From the NCBI GenBank assembly GCA_017165825.1, contig CM029384.1, positions 12,709,623-12,773,622 of the forward strand: a stretch of DNA of 64,000 nucleotides. Direction: 5' to 3'. Every line of letters starts with the position of its first letter. The stretch's first letter is position 1. Both the position numbers and the translations under genes were made by a program. The DNA comes from Hepsetus odoe. Lineage: Eukaryota > Chordata > Actinopteri > Characiformes > Hepsetidae. Below, piece by piece: positions 1 to 12,575 of the stretch. The notes below the pieces were generated by a model. That model searched no databases, was not told the origin of the DNA, and saw only the letters and a program-made list of their open reading frames with translations.

Positions 1-1150
1 GAAAAACATATGCCCTATCTTGTTTCTCTAGCCCCAGCATTGTACGCTCAATTCCACAGCTATCTGTGGTGGAATTTGAGAAAACATTCAGGACATCGTT
101 CTTTGGATAACTGCAGCTAATGCAGGAGATTGTTAGCTAAGAACTGGTATTTAGCATTCTCTTTCAAGCATGTTGAGCTTGGATAGTACCTTCTGGTGGA
201 TTTGTGTAAATGGGTTCTTCATGAGAATGCAGACCCAGCCCAAGCAGTTAAACCCACCGATCATTTTACTTTACAATCTAAGCCCATGTCTTCTATATCA
301 ATCTTACAGGACACTGATTGTTAAATACAAATGTACCATTAGTTAAATACTGGTATTAGTTTCCTACACTAAGCTTTCTGTAATAAACTGATTTTATGAG
401 CATGAGTGTATGAGTGTAAGATGCAATGTGTTTATTCATTATATTAATTCAATTTTGTTCACATCGACCAGCTGTTGCCAAATAGCGAGAAAAGAGGGCT
501 TGCACCCAAATGGTTACCAGTTTAGTCTCTAGGACTGTCTGGAAAAATATGGGCAAGTTGGTGATGGATGAAAAGCACTTTCCCAATCCTGCATTTATGA
601 TTGAAAGCACTTAACCTAACTGTTCCTCAGGTGTGGGTAATGCAGCCCCTGCTCCTGGTGTTTGTTTACTAGTACTACTATTACACTTAACGTTTGAAAT
701 TCTAATTTCTGTCTCGTCATCTCCACCTTCCTTTTAAAATAAACCTGAAAATCAGTTTATAATGCCTTATCTCTTACTGTGCTCCCTAGAAGTATGTTAA
801 GTGTGCATCGATTGCTTTCAAAATGCTAATGTTGCACTTTGGTAACAGCACAGCCTGAGCAACGTGGCATGATCAAGTTTTTACATCCTTTAGCATTTAG
901 CTAGTATGAATATGTATTGATCTTTACATGTAGAATACTTTTTAGTTTGTACAGAAAATGCAATGACAGCATGTTGTAGTAAAGGTTGAATTCCCTTTGG
1001 CAATGATCCTTGTGTTTGGATGGCAGGGAGAAATATGTAAGAAGTGAACATTTGGCAGACATCGAATGGTATTTGTAGTACTGAGACTAGATTTGTTTGT
1101 TTGGGTGTCACGTGTTGTTAACAGGTTAAAGTTTCCTGTCTTGTGTGATT
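1..1150. other. Non-coding stretch, no gene seen
   Basis: I see no coding exon, RNA gene or recognisable transposon here. The short open frames have no protein-like composition. It may be intergenic or the intron of a gene outside the window. Confidence 0.5.
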
Positions 1151-1153
1151 CGT

Positions 1154-1157
1154 ACAC

Positions 1158-1229
<72 letters not shown>
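1154..1229. repeat. (CA)n microsatellite
   Basis: An almost pure CA dinucleotide tract of about 76 bp. Open frames across it, with runs of His-Thr or Cys-Val, are artefacts of the repeat. Confidence 0.95.
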
Positions 1230-1233
<4 letters not shown>

Positions 1234-1329
1234 ACACATGCATGTATCTTTGCAACCCTGACTTCCTCACTATTGTTGTTCTGTGTTTTCTTGGATGGTC
1301 AACTCAATGAGAGATTTTCAGATCTTTAG

Positions 1330-1419
1330 AAGACGAAGACAAAGACGAAGACGAAGACGAAGAAGAAGAAGAAGAAGAAGAAGAAGAAGAAGAAGAAGAA
1401 GAAGAAGAGAAGAAGAAGG
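1330..1419. repeat. (GAA)n / (GAAGAC)n microsatellite
   Basis: The tract starts as GAC/GAA mixtures and becomes pure GAA. Similar GAA tails close the LINE 3' ends near 12.6 and 16.2 kb, so it may have begun as a retrotransposon tail, but no LINE coding sequence is recognisable beside it. Confidence 0.9.
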
Positions 1420-1573
1420 ATTTTTGTTTTAGTTTTTTTAAAGCCACATTAACCCCTATGTATACAAATATGCCAAAGATAAGTCAATTAGAAGTTTTGC
1501 ACCAACATGGTGATTCACTAGTTAACTAGCAAAAAATAAAGATTTGTTTTGTCAAGAACAGGCAGAGATACCA

Positions 1574-1577
<4 letters not shown>

Positions 1578-1649
<72 letters not shown>
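1578..1649. repeat. (GA)n microsatellite
   Basis: A pure GA dinucleotide tract of about 72 bp. Confidence 0.95.
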
Positions 1650-1653
<4 letters not shown>

Positions 1654-3970
1654 CTTGAGAGCTCACATGTGAATTGTTTAGGTATGTGTGTGATGTGCAA
1701 ATGTATGATCAACTGTGGGTTATACAGGATGTTTGCACAGAGTGTCTAGCTCTAATGCATATGTATGTGTGTGTGTGTATGTATGTGTGTTTGAGATGTC
1801 TACTCTTCGCCCTGCCTCTGGAGAAAGGCTATAACACAGTGGTAATGAGCTGTCTCTAAGGATTCCACCTGCCAAGTGCCAGCTCTGCCCACGGTTGCAT
1901 AGACTGGCAATCAGGGGAAATTAAATCAAATGTTTGCTGGAGGACACTGGCATGCTGAGCTGTTGTCATGGTGACAGAGCTTTGAGGGGAGTTATTTAGC
2001 TGACAGAGTTGTCCTGTATTCTGGAGTATTGTTTTGTAATTGGAGGCCTTCTTTGTACGGTTAGTTAGTCTCTATACTTCGCTGTGAAATAATGGGCAGA
2101 GGTTTATAAAACTTGTGTTGCGATGGCTTGTTTAATCATATGTTGCCAAAGGATGCATGGAATTTTCTTGATTTAATGGTGTGCATCATTTACACATGTA
2201 TAAAAAATATGACATCACCATAATTATGTAAGAAAATTTAGTGACTGAAATGTATCATATATTCTGTTCAAATGGTGAATGTTCACACATTTCAATGAAG
2301 CAGATCAATTGCATCGCTTACTTTATGGCACATCTAAAATGTTTTTTAGTTTCCTCACTGATTTCAGTTGACATTAGTGCCATATGCAAACTTTTATATG
2401 TGAACTTTTTAGTTTTATCTTCAACTTTCACAGTTCAGAAGCCAAGTAGTTTTTCTGAAGTTGAAGTGACTGTGTTTGTCTTTAGTGTGGATATGTTTTA
2501 TTTTATAGGGACCTTAACCTTTTTTTTTTTCTTTTGCTCACGTGGGTTCTCTAATTCTTGTCCTGGGAACGGTTTGTCCTTTTGGACTCACATTCATTTC
2601 CTGTGCTGCTATCTTTGACTTTGAAATGAAAATGGGGCTGAATGGGAGGCAGAGCAGTTCCCTCCATGCCAGATGGTTAGCTAGTCGCGTGCCAACTCAG
2701 AGCATAACTCTCAACAAATGATTATCCCTTTTCAATCTCATCCACACCGGATATTGCTCTGAGATCCCATCATGGGATGCAACCAAAGCAATCGCTTTCA
2801 TCTGTTTATCTGTGAACCAAGACAAACCTGGAGAGAGAATTTGACCTCAGAGAGGGCAAGCAGACACCTTGAGCTGACCTAGTTATCGATGTTGGAGATG
2901 AAAAGGTCCAAAGGGCACATGACAACTCCCCCCAGTGGTCATTTGTTCAGATGCCAGAGGACAAGTTGATCCAGTTACCCTCAGGTGATAACTTGCACTA
3001 TGTTGTTAAGGCTAACACACAGGGGACATTCTCACATCAACACCCCCACAGGTCAGTGCTGATATTTCTACAGTCTTGCACTTGCTCAAGTCAGACTTAC
3101 TGGAAAGCAACTAGATTGTGTTTTATTATTATTTATCTAGAAGTAAAAAGTGCTGACAGAAACATTTTTTGAAGCTGATTCATTTATGCATACATTTTTA
3201 GTAATGTTCCCCAAAGGAGATTAAATTACTGATTGGCAAGCTCAATTATTCACATAATTAACTTTTTTTCTGGATTCTGGTGCTAAGAAACATTCCCTTT
3301 TGAATGCTTCACTTTGAATTCCATCATAGTATTCTTCACAGTGCTTGGGAGCAAGGCTCTGATTATGGGTTTTTATGCTACAATGATAACCTTTTCGTTA
3401 AGTGCTACCTCAAATGAGAAAGCATTGTGATGATATCTCCAGAAAAGTTGTGCTGTATGTCTTACAATGGGAACTGCCAACTTCTTTATGATTTTTATTA
3501 TTAAAAAAAAAAAAAAAAAAGCCTCAGTAGAATCTTAAAATGTCTGTCACAAAAGATAAAAGGTTAAGTTCTTTCTTTAATAAATGACATATACAACCTC
3601 CAAGGATTCTTAAAGATCTTGTGATTGTTTTCCATTAGGTCCCCAAGAGCCCTGAGGTACCAAACATGGCCAGAGCATTCAGGACCTAATAATAACCACC
3701 ACTGCCTTTCTCCACACCACCCGTCTGGAGCGTCAGCATGCAGCCAGGGGACACTCTGTACAAATGCTGCATGCATTTCATGCTGTTGATGACAGAGCAC
3801 ACACTTGCACACTTCCTCACCCACACCATCACTGATACCTACGCACCTGTCAGCAACCACCATGTACCCAGTCAGATTCTCTTAACATCCAGACTATAAC
3901 CATTACCTTGCATTGGATGCCCTGTAACCACAAATAGCCTTTAAAATGTCCATGTTTTTTAGTTGTCCAC
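1650..3970. other. Non-coding stretch, no gene seen
   Basis: No exon or RNA gene is convincing. Parts at about 1860-2010 and 2640-2900 have balanced base composition unlike the AT-rich surroundings and could be conserved non-coding DNA, but a single sequence cannot show conservation. The 99-residue reverse frame at 3564-3863 resembles nothing I know. Confidence 0.4.
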
Positions 3971-3974
3971 TATA

Positions 3975-3999
3975 TATGTGTGTGTGTGTGTGTGTGTGT
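3975..3999. repeat. (TG)n microsatellite
   Basis: A short pure TG tract. Confidence 0.85.
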
Positions 4000-4286
4000 A
4001 TGCAGCAGCACTGGTCCCCTTGGTGGATGAACAAGGTTAGAAAGAAATAAATATTATTTCCATGGGCCTTTTTATATAGCTCGGTGATGTAGATATGCTG
4101 CGCATGCTCCAGCACTCTGAAGTGATAAAATCCCAGTGTACGTCACAGCTCTGTCATTTGATTAAAAAGCAGAGTTGCTCCTCACTGTGCTAATTATGGC
4201 CTCACTGGCAGGCAACAATGACAGAAAGGCAGTCATTCCTTTGCATAGATGACCCAAGGCAACATGAGAACTAATTTAAGTGTAGA

Positions 4287-4392
<106 letters not shown>

Positions 4393-5320
4393 GAAAGACT
4401 GTAGACTTTATTGGATTATCTATGATGGCTTCAGCTTAATTTCCTTCAGACAACAGTGAAAATGTTTTAGTTTTAACCTGCATGTACAGGGAGGCTGGTT
4501 CTACTTAGTTAAAAGGTGGGTCTAAGACATTTATTTTGTGTGCAGACTTATTTTGGAGGGACAAATATACATAATTTATGAATTTATGATCATTTCTTAG
4601 ACACTCAAATTTATGATAAAAAAGCCTAAAGCAAAAATGCCAACTTGTTGATACACAATGCTGTTCTTGGTTTTAAATATAATTCATTGCTTAATTGTCA
4701 TTCATTCAAAAAGATGAATTTGCATACATGTAATAGTGGATAATCAGTTAAAAATCTGTGCATGCAGGCTAGAATTAGGTTAGAGAGTGAGTTTTGTTCA
4801 TGTACCAAAGTTAGATTGTGTTCTTCTAGTGGCTGGATGACTATTGTCCTCAAACCAGAGGCAGGTCTTAGCTTGAATGCCTTCTTTCAGTATTGTGTGT
4901 CCTTCTCAGCATGCCAGCAGCAAGCCTAACAGATCAATGGCAGATGTGTGGAGAAAGAACTCTCTCCTATATTTGCAATAGAGAATAAACTCAAAAATAT
5001 GAATTGCATACAATCTAAGTTTTCCTCATGTGTGGTCGATCAGTTAAGTCTCTGTAGTTTGCCATACAAATATAAGTACCTTTGAGTCCAACAGATAAGC
5101 ATCATAAAACTCTATACATAATCATCTTACAATCTGTAATCACATACAGCTGGTGATCTTAAATAAAGTAACATTATTTCTGACTCTTGATACCTGAACA
5201 TTGTCTCCGCCTTGGTCATTTTATAAACAAGAAAATGACACACTTATTTTTAAAAAATAGCAAAGGTTGAGAAAAAGTTAAGAATACTTAGATATGCCAA
5301 TATAAGCTTTGTAACTCTAA
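4393..5320. other. Non-coding AT-rich stretch, nothing recognised
   Basis: No coding, RNA or transposon signature is visible. Confidence 0.5.
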
Positions 5321-5321
5321 T

Positions 5322-5642
5322 TTTCTTCTACTTCTTATTTCAGCTGCTCCCGTTTAGCGGTCACCATGGTGATAGGTGATCAGTGACCATACATTTCCAT
5401 TTCTTATGGTCCTCTACATCTTCATCATTCACACCAACCACTTGCATGTCCTCTCTCACCATATCCATCAACCTCCTCTTTGGCCTTCCACTTTTCCACT
5501 TTCTTGGCAGTTCCAACCTCAGCATCCTCCTCCCAATATAATCCTCATCTTTCCTCTGATCATGTCCAAGCCAACGCAACCTTGCTTCTCTAACATTATT
5601 TCCAAAATGTCTAACCTGAGCTGTGCCTCTAATATATAACAT
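5322..5642 (-). mobile_element. 3' end of a non-LTR retrotransposon (RTE-like), reverse strand
   Basis: Read on the reverse strand this encodes the C-terminal part of a reverse transcriptase polyprotein, with 'EARLRWLGH', 'GRRMLRLELP' and 'GRPKRRLMD', the stretch after the RT domain. It ends in a GAAGTAGAAG-type tail near 5330. The same 3' end recurs at 12576-12712 (forward) and 16255-16910 (reverse), all with GAA-rich tails. Upstream parts of the element are missing, so it is a dead 5'-truncated copy. The clade name is inferred from memory of fish LINEs. Confidence 0.75.
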
Positions 5643-5644
5643 TT

Positions 5645-5755
5645 ATAAATATATATCTTCATTCTTAATCACTTTTAATCTCTTAGTCTTTTTATTCTCG
5701 CTCCTTTTCTTTGTATATGTGTTCCAGGGTAGCAGACACAGTAGGTTTCTGAGTT
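5645..5755 (-). repeat. Unnamed interspersed repeat, copy 1
   Basis: The reverse complement of this stretch closely matches 22455-22575. Shared blocks include 'GAAACCTACTGTGTC', 'CACATATACAAAGAAA' and 'AATAAAAAGACTAAGAG', in the same order. I do not recognise the family. In both copies the repeat runs into an AT-rich or CA-rich tract. Confidence 0.7.
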
Positions 5756-5761
5756 TATATA

Positions 5762-5921
5762 CAGTGGTACCTTGACTTACAAGTGTCCCAACTATTGAGT
5801 TTTCTGAGGTACAAGTTATCTCTCGGACGTTTTTTTGCTTTGAGTTGAGAGCTAAAATTCAGGTTACGAGCCAACTTCAGATGCCCACCGCTAGATGGCG
5901 CAGTAAACAACGCTTCAATCT
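5762..5921. mobile_element. MITE-like DNA transposon end, one terminus only
   Basis: It begins after a TA dinucleotide with 'CAGTGGTACCTTGACTTAC', a terminus very like the perfect inverted repeat of the complete element at 62349-62844. No matching second terminus is visible, so this is a truncated copy lying against the LINE fragment that follows. Confidence 0.55.
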
Positions 5922-7328
5922 TTTTTAATTTAAGTTCATCATTTTGGAGGACTAGTAAGGATACCAACCCTTTGTCAGATGCCATTAAGAGATTGTTTAC
6001 TATTTTCACTAGCGCTGTTTCAGTGCTATGGTGTGGACAAAAACCAGACTGAAATTTCTCAGAGATGTTATTTTTGTGTATATATGAGCACAACTGCTGG
6101 GCCACAGCTTTCTCCAGAATCTTTGATACAAATGGCAAATAAAAAATTGGCCAATAATTTGTTAACTTGAATGGATCAAGATTAGGCTTCTTAAGTAAAG
6201 GCTTTATATCAGCTATTTTGAATGCTTTTGGCACATAGCCCAGCTTGAGAGACGAGGTTACTATTTCTAATAAAGGCCTGATAATTACTGGGATGACCTC
6301 TTTAAGTAGGTCTGGTAGCAACTGAATTGAGGATGTGGGAAGATTTGGAAGTGGAAATAGCTGTCGATCTGCAGCACTGGATTGAAGTAAGCTAACCTCT
6401 CTATTGGCATTAGGTTTTGATCTATATTTATATCTGTCTTGGTGTATTTGCTATTCGGTTTTGGATTTCTTGCCAAATTATTTAAATCTTATTGCTAAAG
6501 AAATGCATAAAATTATCACTATTGTACATCATAGGTATCTGACTTTCAGCTCCTGCATGGTTCTTCGTAATTGTAGATATTGTGTTGAATAAAAATTTAG
6601 GATTCTTTTTATTGGAGTCTATTAATGTGGATAGGTAGGCTGAACATGCTAATGTAAGTGTCCTCTTATATTTTATGAAGCTCTCCGTCCAGGCAGAGTG
6701 AAATGATTCTAATTTTGTCAGCCGCCATTTACATTCTAGTTTCCATGACTTTTGCTTTAGAGCACATGTTTGATTAGTATGCCAAGCCTAATTCTTTTAC
6801 ATTTTAATGGTGCTACATTCTCTAATCCGGGATTAAACATGTTCTCTAAACATTGCACATAAATTATAGCTATTGTGGATCTAATATGTGATAGGATGGT
6901 GATCTGAGATGACTGCTGACAAGGGGAACAATGGCTATGTTGTCAACCTGAACACCTAGAGTAAAGATTAAGTCTAAAGTATGGTTATGACAATGAGTGG
7001 GCCCCATTACATTCTGGATAAAACCCATAGCATTAATGATAAATGTAAATGCTAATCTGAGTGAGACTTTCTCTAAATGAATATTAGAAGTCACAGACAA
7101 TTTACTTTATTTTTATTCTGCCTGGCTTGCTAGAAAATCACTGAACTCCTTTTGGAGGCCTATAGATGGTAATCAGTGAAAAGGATGTCTTTTTTGTATT
7201 TGGGTTAGTTATCTTGTGAAAAAGGGTTTCAAAAGGGGTTTTAAACTTGTTCTCTGATTAAAACTATGGTGTTTTTATGTATAACTGCTATACCTCCCCT
7301 TCTGCCACTTAAGTGAGGATTATGTACA
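5922..7328 (-). mobile_element. Non-LTR retrotransposon fragment (endonuclease + RT), reverse strand
   Basis: Reverse-strand translation gives two blocks in the expected order. Near 7320-6870 is an endonuclease portion ('GRRGGIAVI', 'MGFIQNVMGPTH', 'HTLDLIFTLG'). Near 6321-5945 is the N-terminal half of a reverse transcriptase ('[13 protein letters not shown]', '[16 protein letters not shown]'). The coding is broken by stops and shifts, and the catalytic FADD part is missing. The fragment is cut at 7329 by a Tc1-like element. The clade (L2/CR1 group) is inferred from similarity to fish elements in memory. Confidence 0.75.
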
Positions 7329-7330
7329 TA

Positions 7331-8990
7331 CAGTTAGGTCCGTATATATTTGGACACTGACACAAGTTTTGTTTCTGTACCTCTTACTGAAACATTCCAA
7401 TGATAGTTATATAATGGACATGGGCATAATGTGTAGACTCTCAGCTTTCAATTGAGGGTATCCACATTCAGATTGGATGAAGGGTTTAAGAGATCCTGCT
7501 CCTTAACATGCGCCACCCTCTTTATAAAGAGACCAAAAGTAATTGGACAATTGACTCAAAGGCTATTTCATTGGCAGGTGTGGGTAGTTGGGGAGTTGAT
7601 TTGAGGTGTGGTGCTTTCATGTGGAAGATTTTGCTGTAAACAGACAACATGTGGTCAAAGGAGCTCTCCATGTAGGTGAAACAAACCATCCTTAAGCTGC
7701 AAAAACAGAAAAAACCCATCAGAGAAATTGCTACAATATTAAGAGTGGTAAAATCTTGTTTTGGTACATCCTAAGAAAGAAAGCAAGCACTGGTGAGCTC
7801 AGCAACGCAAAAAGACCTGGATGTCCACGGAAGAAAACAGTGAAAGTGACTATTCTTGTCATTGCGAGGTCACAGCACAGCACACAGTGAACCACAACAA
7901 AATTGGACCTCTGCATTTAACCCATGCACACAAACAACATGCAGCAAGGGGCAGCTATGAAAGTGCCCAGGGAGCAGTGACATGGATGGTACCTTGCTCA
8001 AGAGTACCTCAGGGCAACCTGCTGGTAAGGGGTTTGAACCCACAATCTTCCAATCCTGTGGCCAACTTCCTAAACACTAGGCCACCACTGCCCACAGTGG
8101 TAGATGATCGCAGAATAATTTCCATGGTGAAGACCTTCACAACAGCCAACCAAGTGAACAACAGTCTCCAGGAGGTAGGCATTTCGATATCCAAGTCTAC
8201 CATTAAGAGAAGACTGCATGAAAGTAAATACAGATGCACTACAAGGTGCAAGCCACTCATAATCCACAAGAATAGAAAGGCTATATTGGACTTTGCTAAA
8301 AAAAAATCGTAAAAAGCCAGCACAGTTCTGGAAAAACATTCTTCGGACAGATGAAGCCAAGATTAACCTCTACCAGAAATATGACAAGAAAAAAGTATGG
8401 AGAAGTCAAGGAACAGCTCATGATCCCACATCATACCACATCCTCTCTGAAATACGGGCGGAGGCAGTCCATGATGGCTTGGGCATCCATGGCTGCCAGT
8501 GGTACTGGGACACTAGTGTTTATTGATGAAGTGACACAGGACATGAGGTGTTTCTGAGGTGTTCAAAGACATACTGTCTGCTCAAATCCAGCTAAATGCA
8601 GTCAAATTGATTGGGCCGTGTTTCATAATTCAGATGGACAATGACCCAAAACATACAGCCAAAGCAACCCAGGACTTTATTAAAGCAAAGAAGTGGAATA
8701 TGAATGGCCAAGTCAGTCACCTGATCTGAACCCAATTGAGCATGCTTTTCACTTGTTGAAGACTACATTTCAGACGGAAAAGCCCAAAACAAACAGCAAC
8801 TGAAAGCCGCTGCAGTAAAGGCCTGGCAGAGCATTAAAAAGGAGGAAACCCAGCATCTGGTGATGTCCATGAGTTCAAGACTTCAGGCTGTCATTGCCAG
8901 CAAATCGAACATTTTATTTTCAGCTATTTAATTTGTCCAATTACTTTTGAGCCCCTGAAATAAAGGAATTGTGTTAAAAAAATGCTTTAG
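7331..8990 (+). mobile_element. Tc1/mariner-like transposon, degenerate, 3' end missing
   Basis: After a TA target dinucleotide the left terminus reads 'CAGTTAGGTCCGTATATATT', a Tc1-type inverted repeat end. Transposase relics follow in several frames: a helix-turn-helix-like part at about 8130-8310 ('QVNNSLQEVGISISKSTIKRRLHE'-type region) and a catalytic-core part at about 8340-8530 ('RTDEAKINLYQ', 'MAWASMAASGTGTLVFID'). A DDE-end portion with 'SPDLNPIE'-like coding lies near 8720. Frameshifts and stops inactivate it. The right inverted repeat is not visible, so the 3' end has been lost. A SINE is inserted at 7843-8093. Confidence 0.8.
7837..8099 (-). mobile_element. tRNA-derived SINE, family A, inside the Tc1 transposase
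   Basis: The sequence splits transposase coding and is flanked by a 6-bp direct repeat ACAGTG (7837-7842 and 8094-8099), a plausible target-site duplication. Read on the reverse strand it starts with a tRNA-like head containing a GGTTCAAACCC-type B box and ends in a GTGAAA-type tail. Related copies lie at about 23811, 45733, 52310 and 57123. Confidence 0.8.
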
Positions 8991-8995
8991 TATTT

Positions 8996-10140
8996 GCTGA
9001 TTTAGAAAGTTTAATATTAATCAATCTGGTATAGCAGATTTTCAGAGGTTTTTTTTTTTTTTGTATAGCTTTGTTTGGGGAACAGACACTGTCTCAATAT
9101 GGTGACCCTTGTGTGATGCCTCATTGCAGTTCGCAGACAGCCGGATTAGCTAGTCTGTCTGTGGCCTAGTCCCAGCTCTGGTTCGTCAGCAGTGGCTACC
9201 TAAACTGCTCTGCCGACTAATTAAGAGACTATGGGCTATGCTGCAGGAAACGAGAGCAGCACCCTCCCGCGAGGCATGGACACCATCCCGACCTTAAAGA
9301 CCAGGCTTTTAGCACCACAATATCTTCAGAGCACCACTTGAACATCCAGCAATGTAACGCCTAAAGCCTGCTCTAAGCTTCCACACCGCGCCGGATTTTT
9401 ATCGGGTCAGAGCATATTACGCCATTGGACATTGTCTGGGCAAATTTACACACCTCTATAACATTATGCTTAGTTATCTCTGACTGCCGAAGTCAAATTA
9501 AATGAAAGAAAAAATTACATGAAATTACACACAAACCCTTACATCGAAGACTACCCTTTCATACCTATGACTAGCTGACGTTCTAAGATTCCTTAACAAG
9601 TCCGGGGGCCTGGCTCCTGAAATACACCTAACAATAGTTGGCGCTGGTGCCCCTAAAGAAATCACTATTTTCACTTGCTGGATAATAGTCTCCAATAACC
9701 AGAGCACTTTTAACAGGCTTCTCAGCTTGTGCCCCACGCAGCATGGCATACCTGTAAGGGCTCTACAGCCGGAGTTGAGGGCGTGCTAACTCTCCCCGAG
9801 GCACCCGGAGCAGCTAGCAGCAAGTCTGACTCTCTAGCCCTCATTAAAGTCCTGATGTGCTCCTCTAACACTGATAACTTCTCCATCAAAGACTAACTGG
9901 CACTTCTCACAAACAAACCTAGCATTGCTGCTAGCGTCGGAGAAGGAGCTACAAATAAACAAATTCTGCACTTGCCATACTGATACTCATGCTGTTGATG
10001 GGCAGTATAGAGTCTAGACTGACCATCAATTGCCATCGGTTTATCGTCTAGACTCCAGACGATCAACGGATGGCAATTTGGCAATATTGTTGTGTTGTGT
10101 CCTTGGCAGAATGTTATTATTCTAACCTGCCACAACACAA
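8996..10140 (-). mobile_element. Probable 5' part of the LINE interrupted by the Tc1 element
   Basis: On the reverse strand, the AT-rich stretch at about 9060-8990 reads like the start of the endonuclease ('LINIKLSKSANTKAF', compare the family's 'N-x-R-S-L-x-N-K' opening), the piece expected just upstream of 7328. The higher-GC region up to 10140 has no clear protein frame and could be the 5' UTR or first-ORF relic. It contains the hairpin at 10028-10076. Assignment rests on order and composition, so it is tentative. Confidence 0.4.
10028..10076. repeat. Imperfect inverted repeat (hairpin)
   Basis: Arms ATTGCCATCGGTTTATCGTCT and AGACGATCAACGGATGGCAAT pair at all but two positions around a short loop. 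A second hairpin (TGTGTTGTG with CACAACACA, TGGCAG with CTGCCA) follows at about 10092-10140. Confidence 0.75.
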
Positions 10141-10149
10141 GGACATGGA

Positions 10150-11080
10150 AAAAGTCTTTAATTAAAATATGACTATAACTGTGGTAGGGGAAAAAGTTTG
10201 TGAATTACACTTTTTTACAAATTACTTCTTCCTATTTGACGCTGACTAAAGACTGAACAGAATGAAACTCTTAACACATCATATCGGCTTAAAAGGTGAC
10301 TGATGAAGTATCAGAAATAAGTTTTCCACCTAAAACATTTATATAATTCATCTTTTTTTAAAGAGGGATTGGGAATAATTGAGCCATCCATGAGTGATAA
10401 AATGCATGAAATAAACAGAATTTATGACATTCCATCTTGAGCATCTTGAGCACACAATATGTGGACAACGAAGAAGAAGATCTTGAGCGCACAATAGATG
10501 AGGTGAGCAGACAGCAGCAGTAAGTCACAATGGGATGAGGAGCTGACACCACTCTGTGTAATTTGGCTTTTGGCTCATGGCTGGATGCTGCTTTTTTTGT
10601 GTTGATGCTCTTTCACAATGTTCCACCCTCTGTTCCACAATGCATCCAAGCACCATGATATAATGTATTTACACCCCTATGATGGGCCAGCTCAGTCCAC
10701 AAATGGCTGCATGTAAGCTGATGGTTCAACACCTTTGGAAATGGAATGGATGGAAACCCTTGGTGAAGCATGTTCACCCTTGGGCATATTGTCCAAGTAC
10801 AACATTCTCCCCTTTAGAATTCTTTAAAAAACTGAAAAATGATAGCTGAAAGGAATTGCCAAAAAATTAAAGCCTAATCCCCAAATAGCACAAAAACAAT
10901 TTTGTGTTTATAGCCAGTCAAAAATAAAGAATGAGGGTTTGAGGCAACAGTAGCATAACCATTGGGTACAATTTCCAGTCTCATTACTGAAGAATGACCT
11001 ATCTGCCAAGCCATTCTCTGTATTTCACATTTACTTCTGTTTCTTCCTGCCTGCTGTTTGGAATCCAACAGCATCCAAAT

Positions 11081-11126
<46 letters not shown>

Positions 11127-12575
11127 ACTTTCTCACTCCTGTTGTCATTTCCTCCCTCTCCCAGTGCTTGTGGATCTTAAATCTTGACCTGTGCTGCATT
11201 ACTGGAATTGCTTCATGTAAGGTGTGTGAACTGAGAGATAAGGGCTTGAAAGCAAGTCGTGCAACAGCACTACAGTGAAATAAAAAAAGCCTCCTGTGCC
11301 ACCTACTACTGAATCTAAACGCAATACCGTCTCATAATGAATGACCACTGGTAATATCAATCAGATACAAGTGTGAGGTTGTACACAAATCATCCACTAC
11401 ATAAAAACCAGTGACAAATGAGATGAATAACATTGATTATTTTGTTACCATGGCACCTGTCAAGGGGTGGAAATATTAGACAGCAAATGAATAGTCAGTT
11501 CTTAAAGATCATGCATTGGATCGTAAGGTTCTCATTACTCTGACATGTTCCAAATTGTGTTGGAAAGTTATGTGACTTAAAGTATCCACTGCCAACATCT
11601 TGGTGCTAGATATTACAGCCCACCTAAAGATGTTTTGGCAGCTCAAGAGAGACCAACATCATATTAGCCAGGTGGTTTTAATGTTGCCAGACTGGTGTAT
11701 GTTTATGTGAATCTGAAGGTTGGATGGGGGTGGAGAGTGGTGGTTTATCTCGCTGTCATGACAATCCAGAGTAGACTACATGAAGGCAGGATGAAAAAGA
11801 ATACCCTGTTCTCTTCCTCTTAGTATTCCTACGGTATACTCATCTTCTTTTGCACTGAGTAGTGAACTGAAAGTGTCTCTCAGGTTGTCCGTATACTTCA
11901 GTGCAGAGAAAGACCTTGCAATATTTGATCTTAAAATAAATAACACAAGCCCTATTTTCATAAAGGAATGCCGTGTTCTTATTCAAAGTACTCACTTATC
12001 TCTATTAGTAGCAAATGTAGATTAGGCTGATTACCAAAGACAATCATTTTAATGCATTTCTTCATACTTGGTAAAGGAAAACTTGTTGACTTATTATACA
12101 GCAAAAGTTAATTAAGAACTGCAGAAGGTTAATCTGTTTCTCTGTATCCAGGCCTACACTGTTTAGATCAGCACATAAAGTACAGTACAACTCATAGTAA
12201 CAGCAGCCGCAGCAGCAGGAGCTGTAGGGTGATTCATGGCCAGTGCAGTACACTTGGGCCGATTTACTGAGCCATCTGCTGGAGTGTTTCGACAGCAAGC
12301 CTTACCAAGAGAGGCTGCACAAATTTTGGCAGCATGCTCTATAAAGGAGGTGTTCTACTGCTGCTTTGAGCTTCCCTTTATACATTTCTCAGTAACACAT
12401 ATAACACAGTAATATGCTTTAAATCGGTTATGGTTGAATGTAGCTTAATTTAAGTATTAATTATCAGAGATGAGGCTTTAGTTTGGCCTGTAAATATAAA
12501 AGCTTTTTCAAAATAATAGAAAAATCCTTCGTCAGAATATTAATTTCTGCACCTATCAGATTTGTGAACAATATT
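10150..12575. other. Non-coding stretch, no gene seen
   Basis: No convincing exon or RNA gene. It contains a CT/CA microsatellite at about 11080-11128. Otherwise I see nothing to name. Confidence 0.5.
11080..11128. repeat. (CT)n(CA)n microsatellite
   Basis: A short CT run merges into CA repeats. Confidence 0.9.

Noticed and set aside
942..1329. Open frames with His-Thr or Cys-Val runs
   Set aside because: They translate the (CA)n microsatellite.
1518..1749. Open frames with Arg-Glu or Ser-Leu runs
   Set aside because: They translate the (GA)n microsatellite.
3564..3863. A 99-residue reverse frame
   Set aside because: No family is recognised, there are no splice-site or promoter indications, and the composition is uneven. 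Probably chance.
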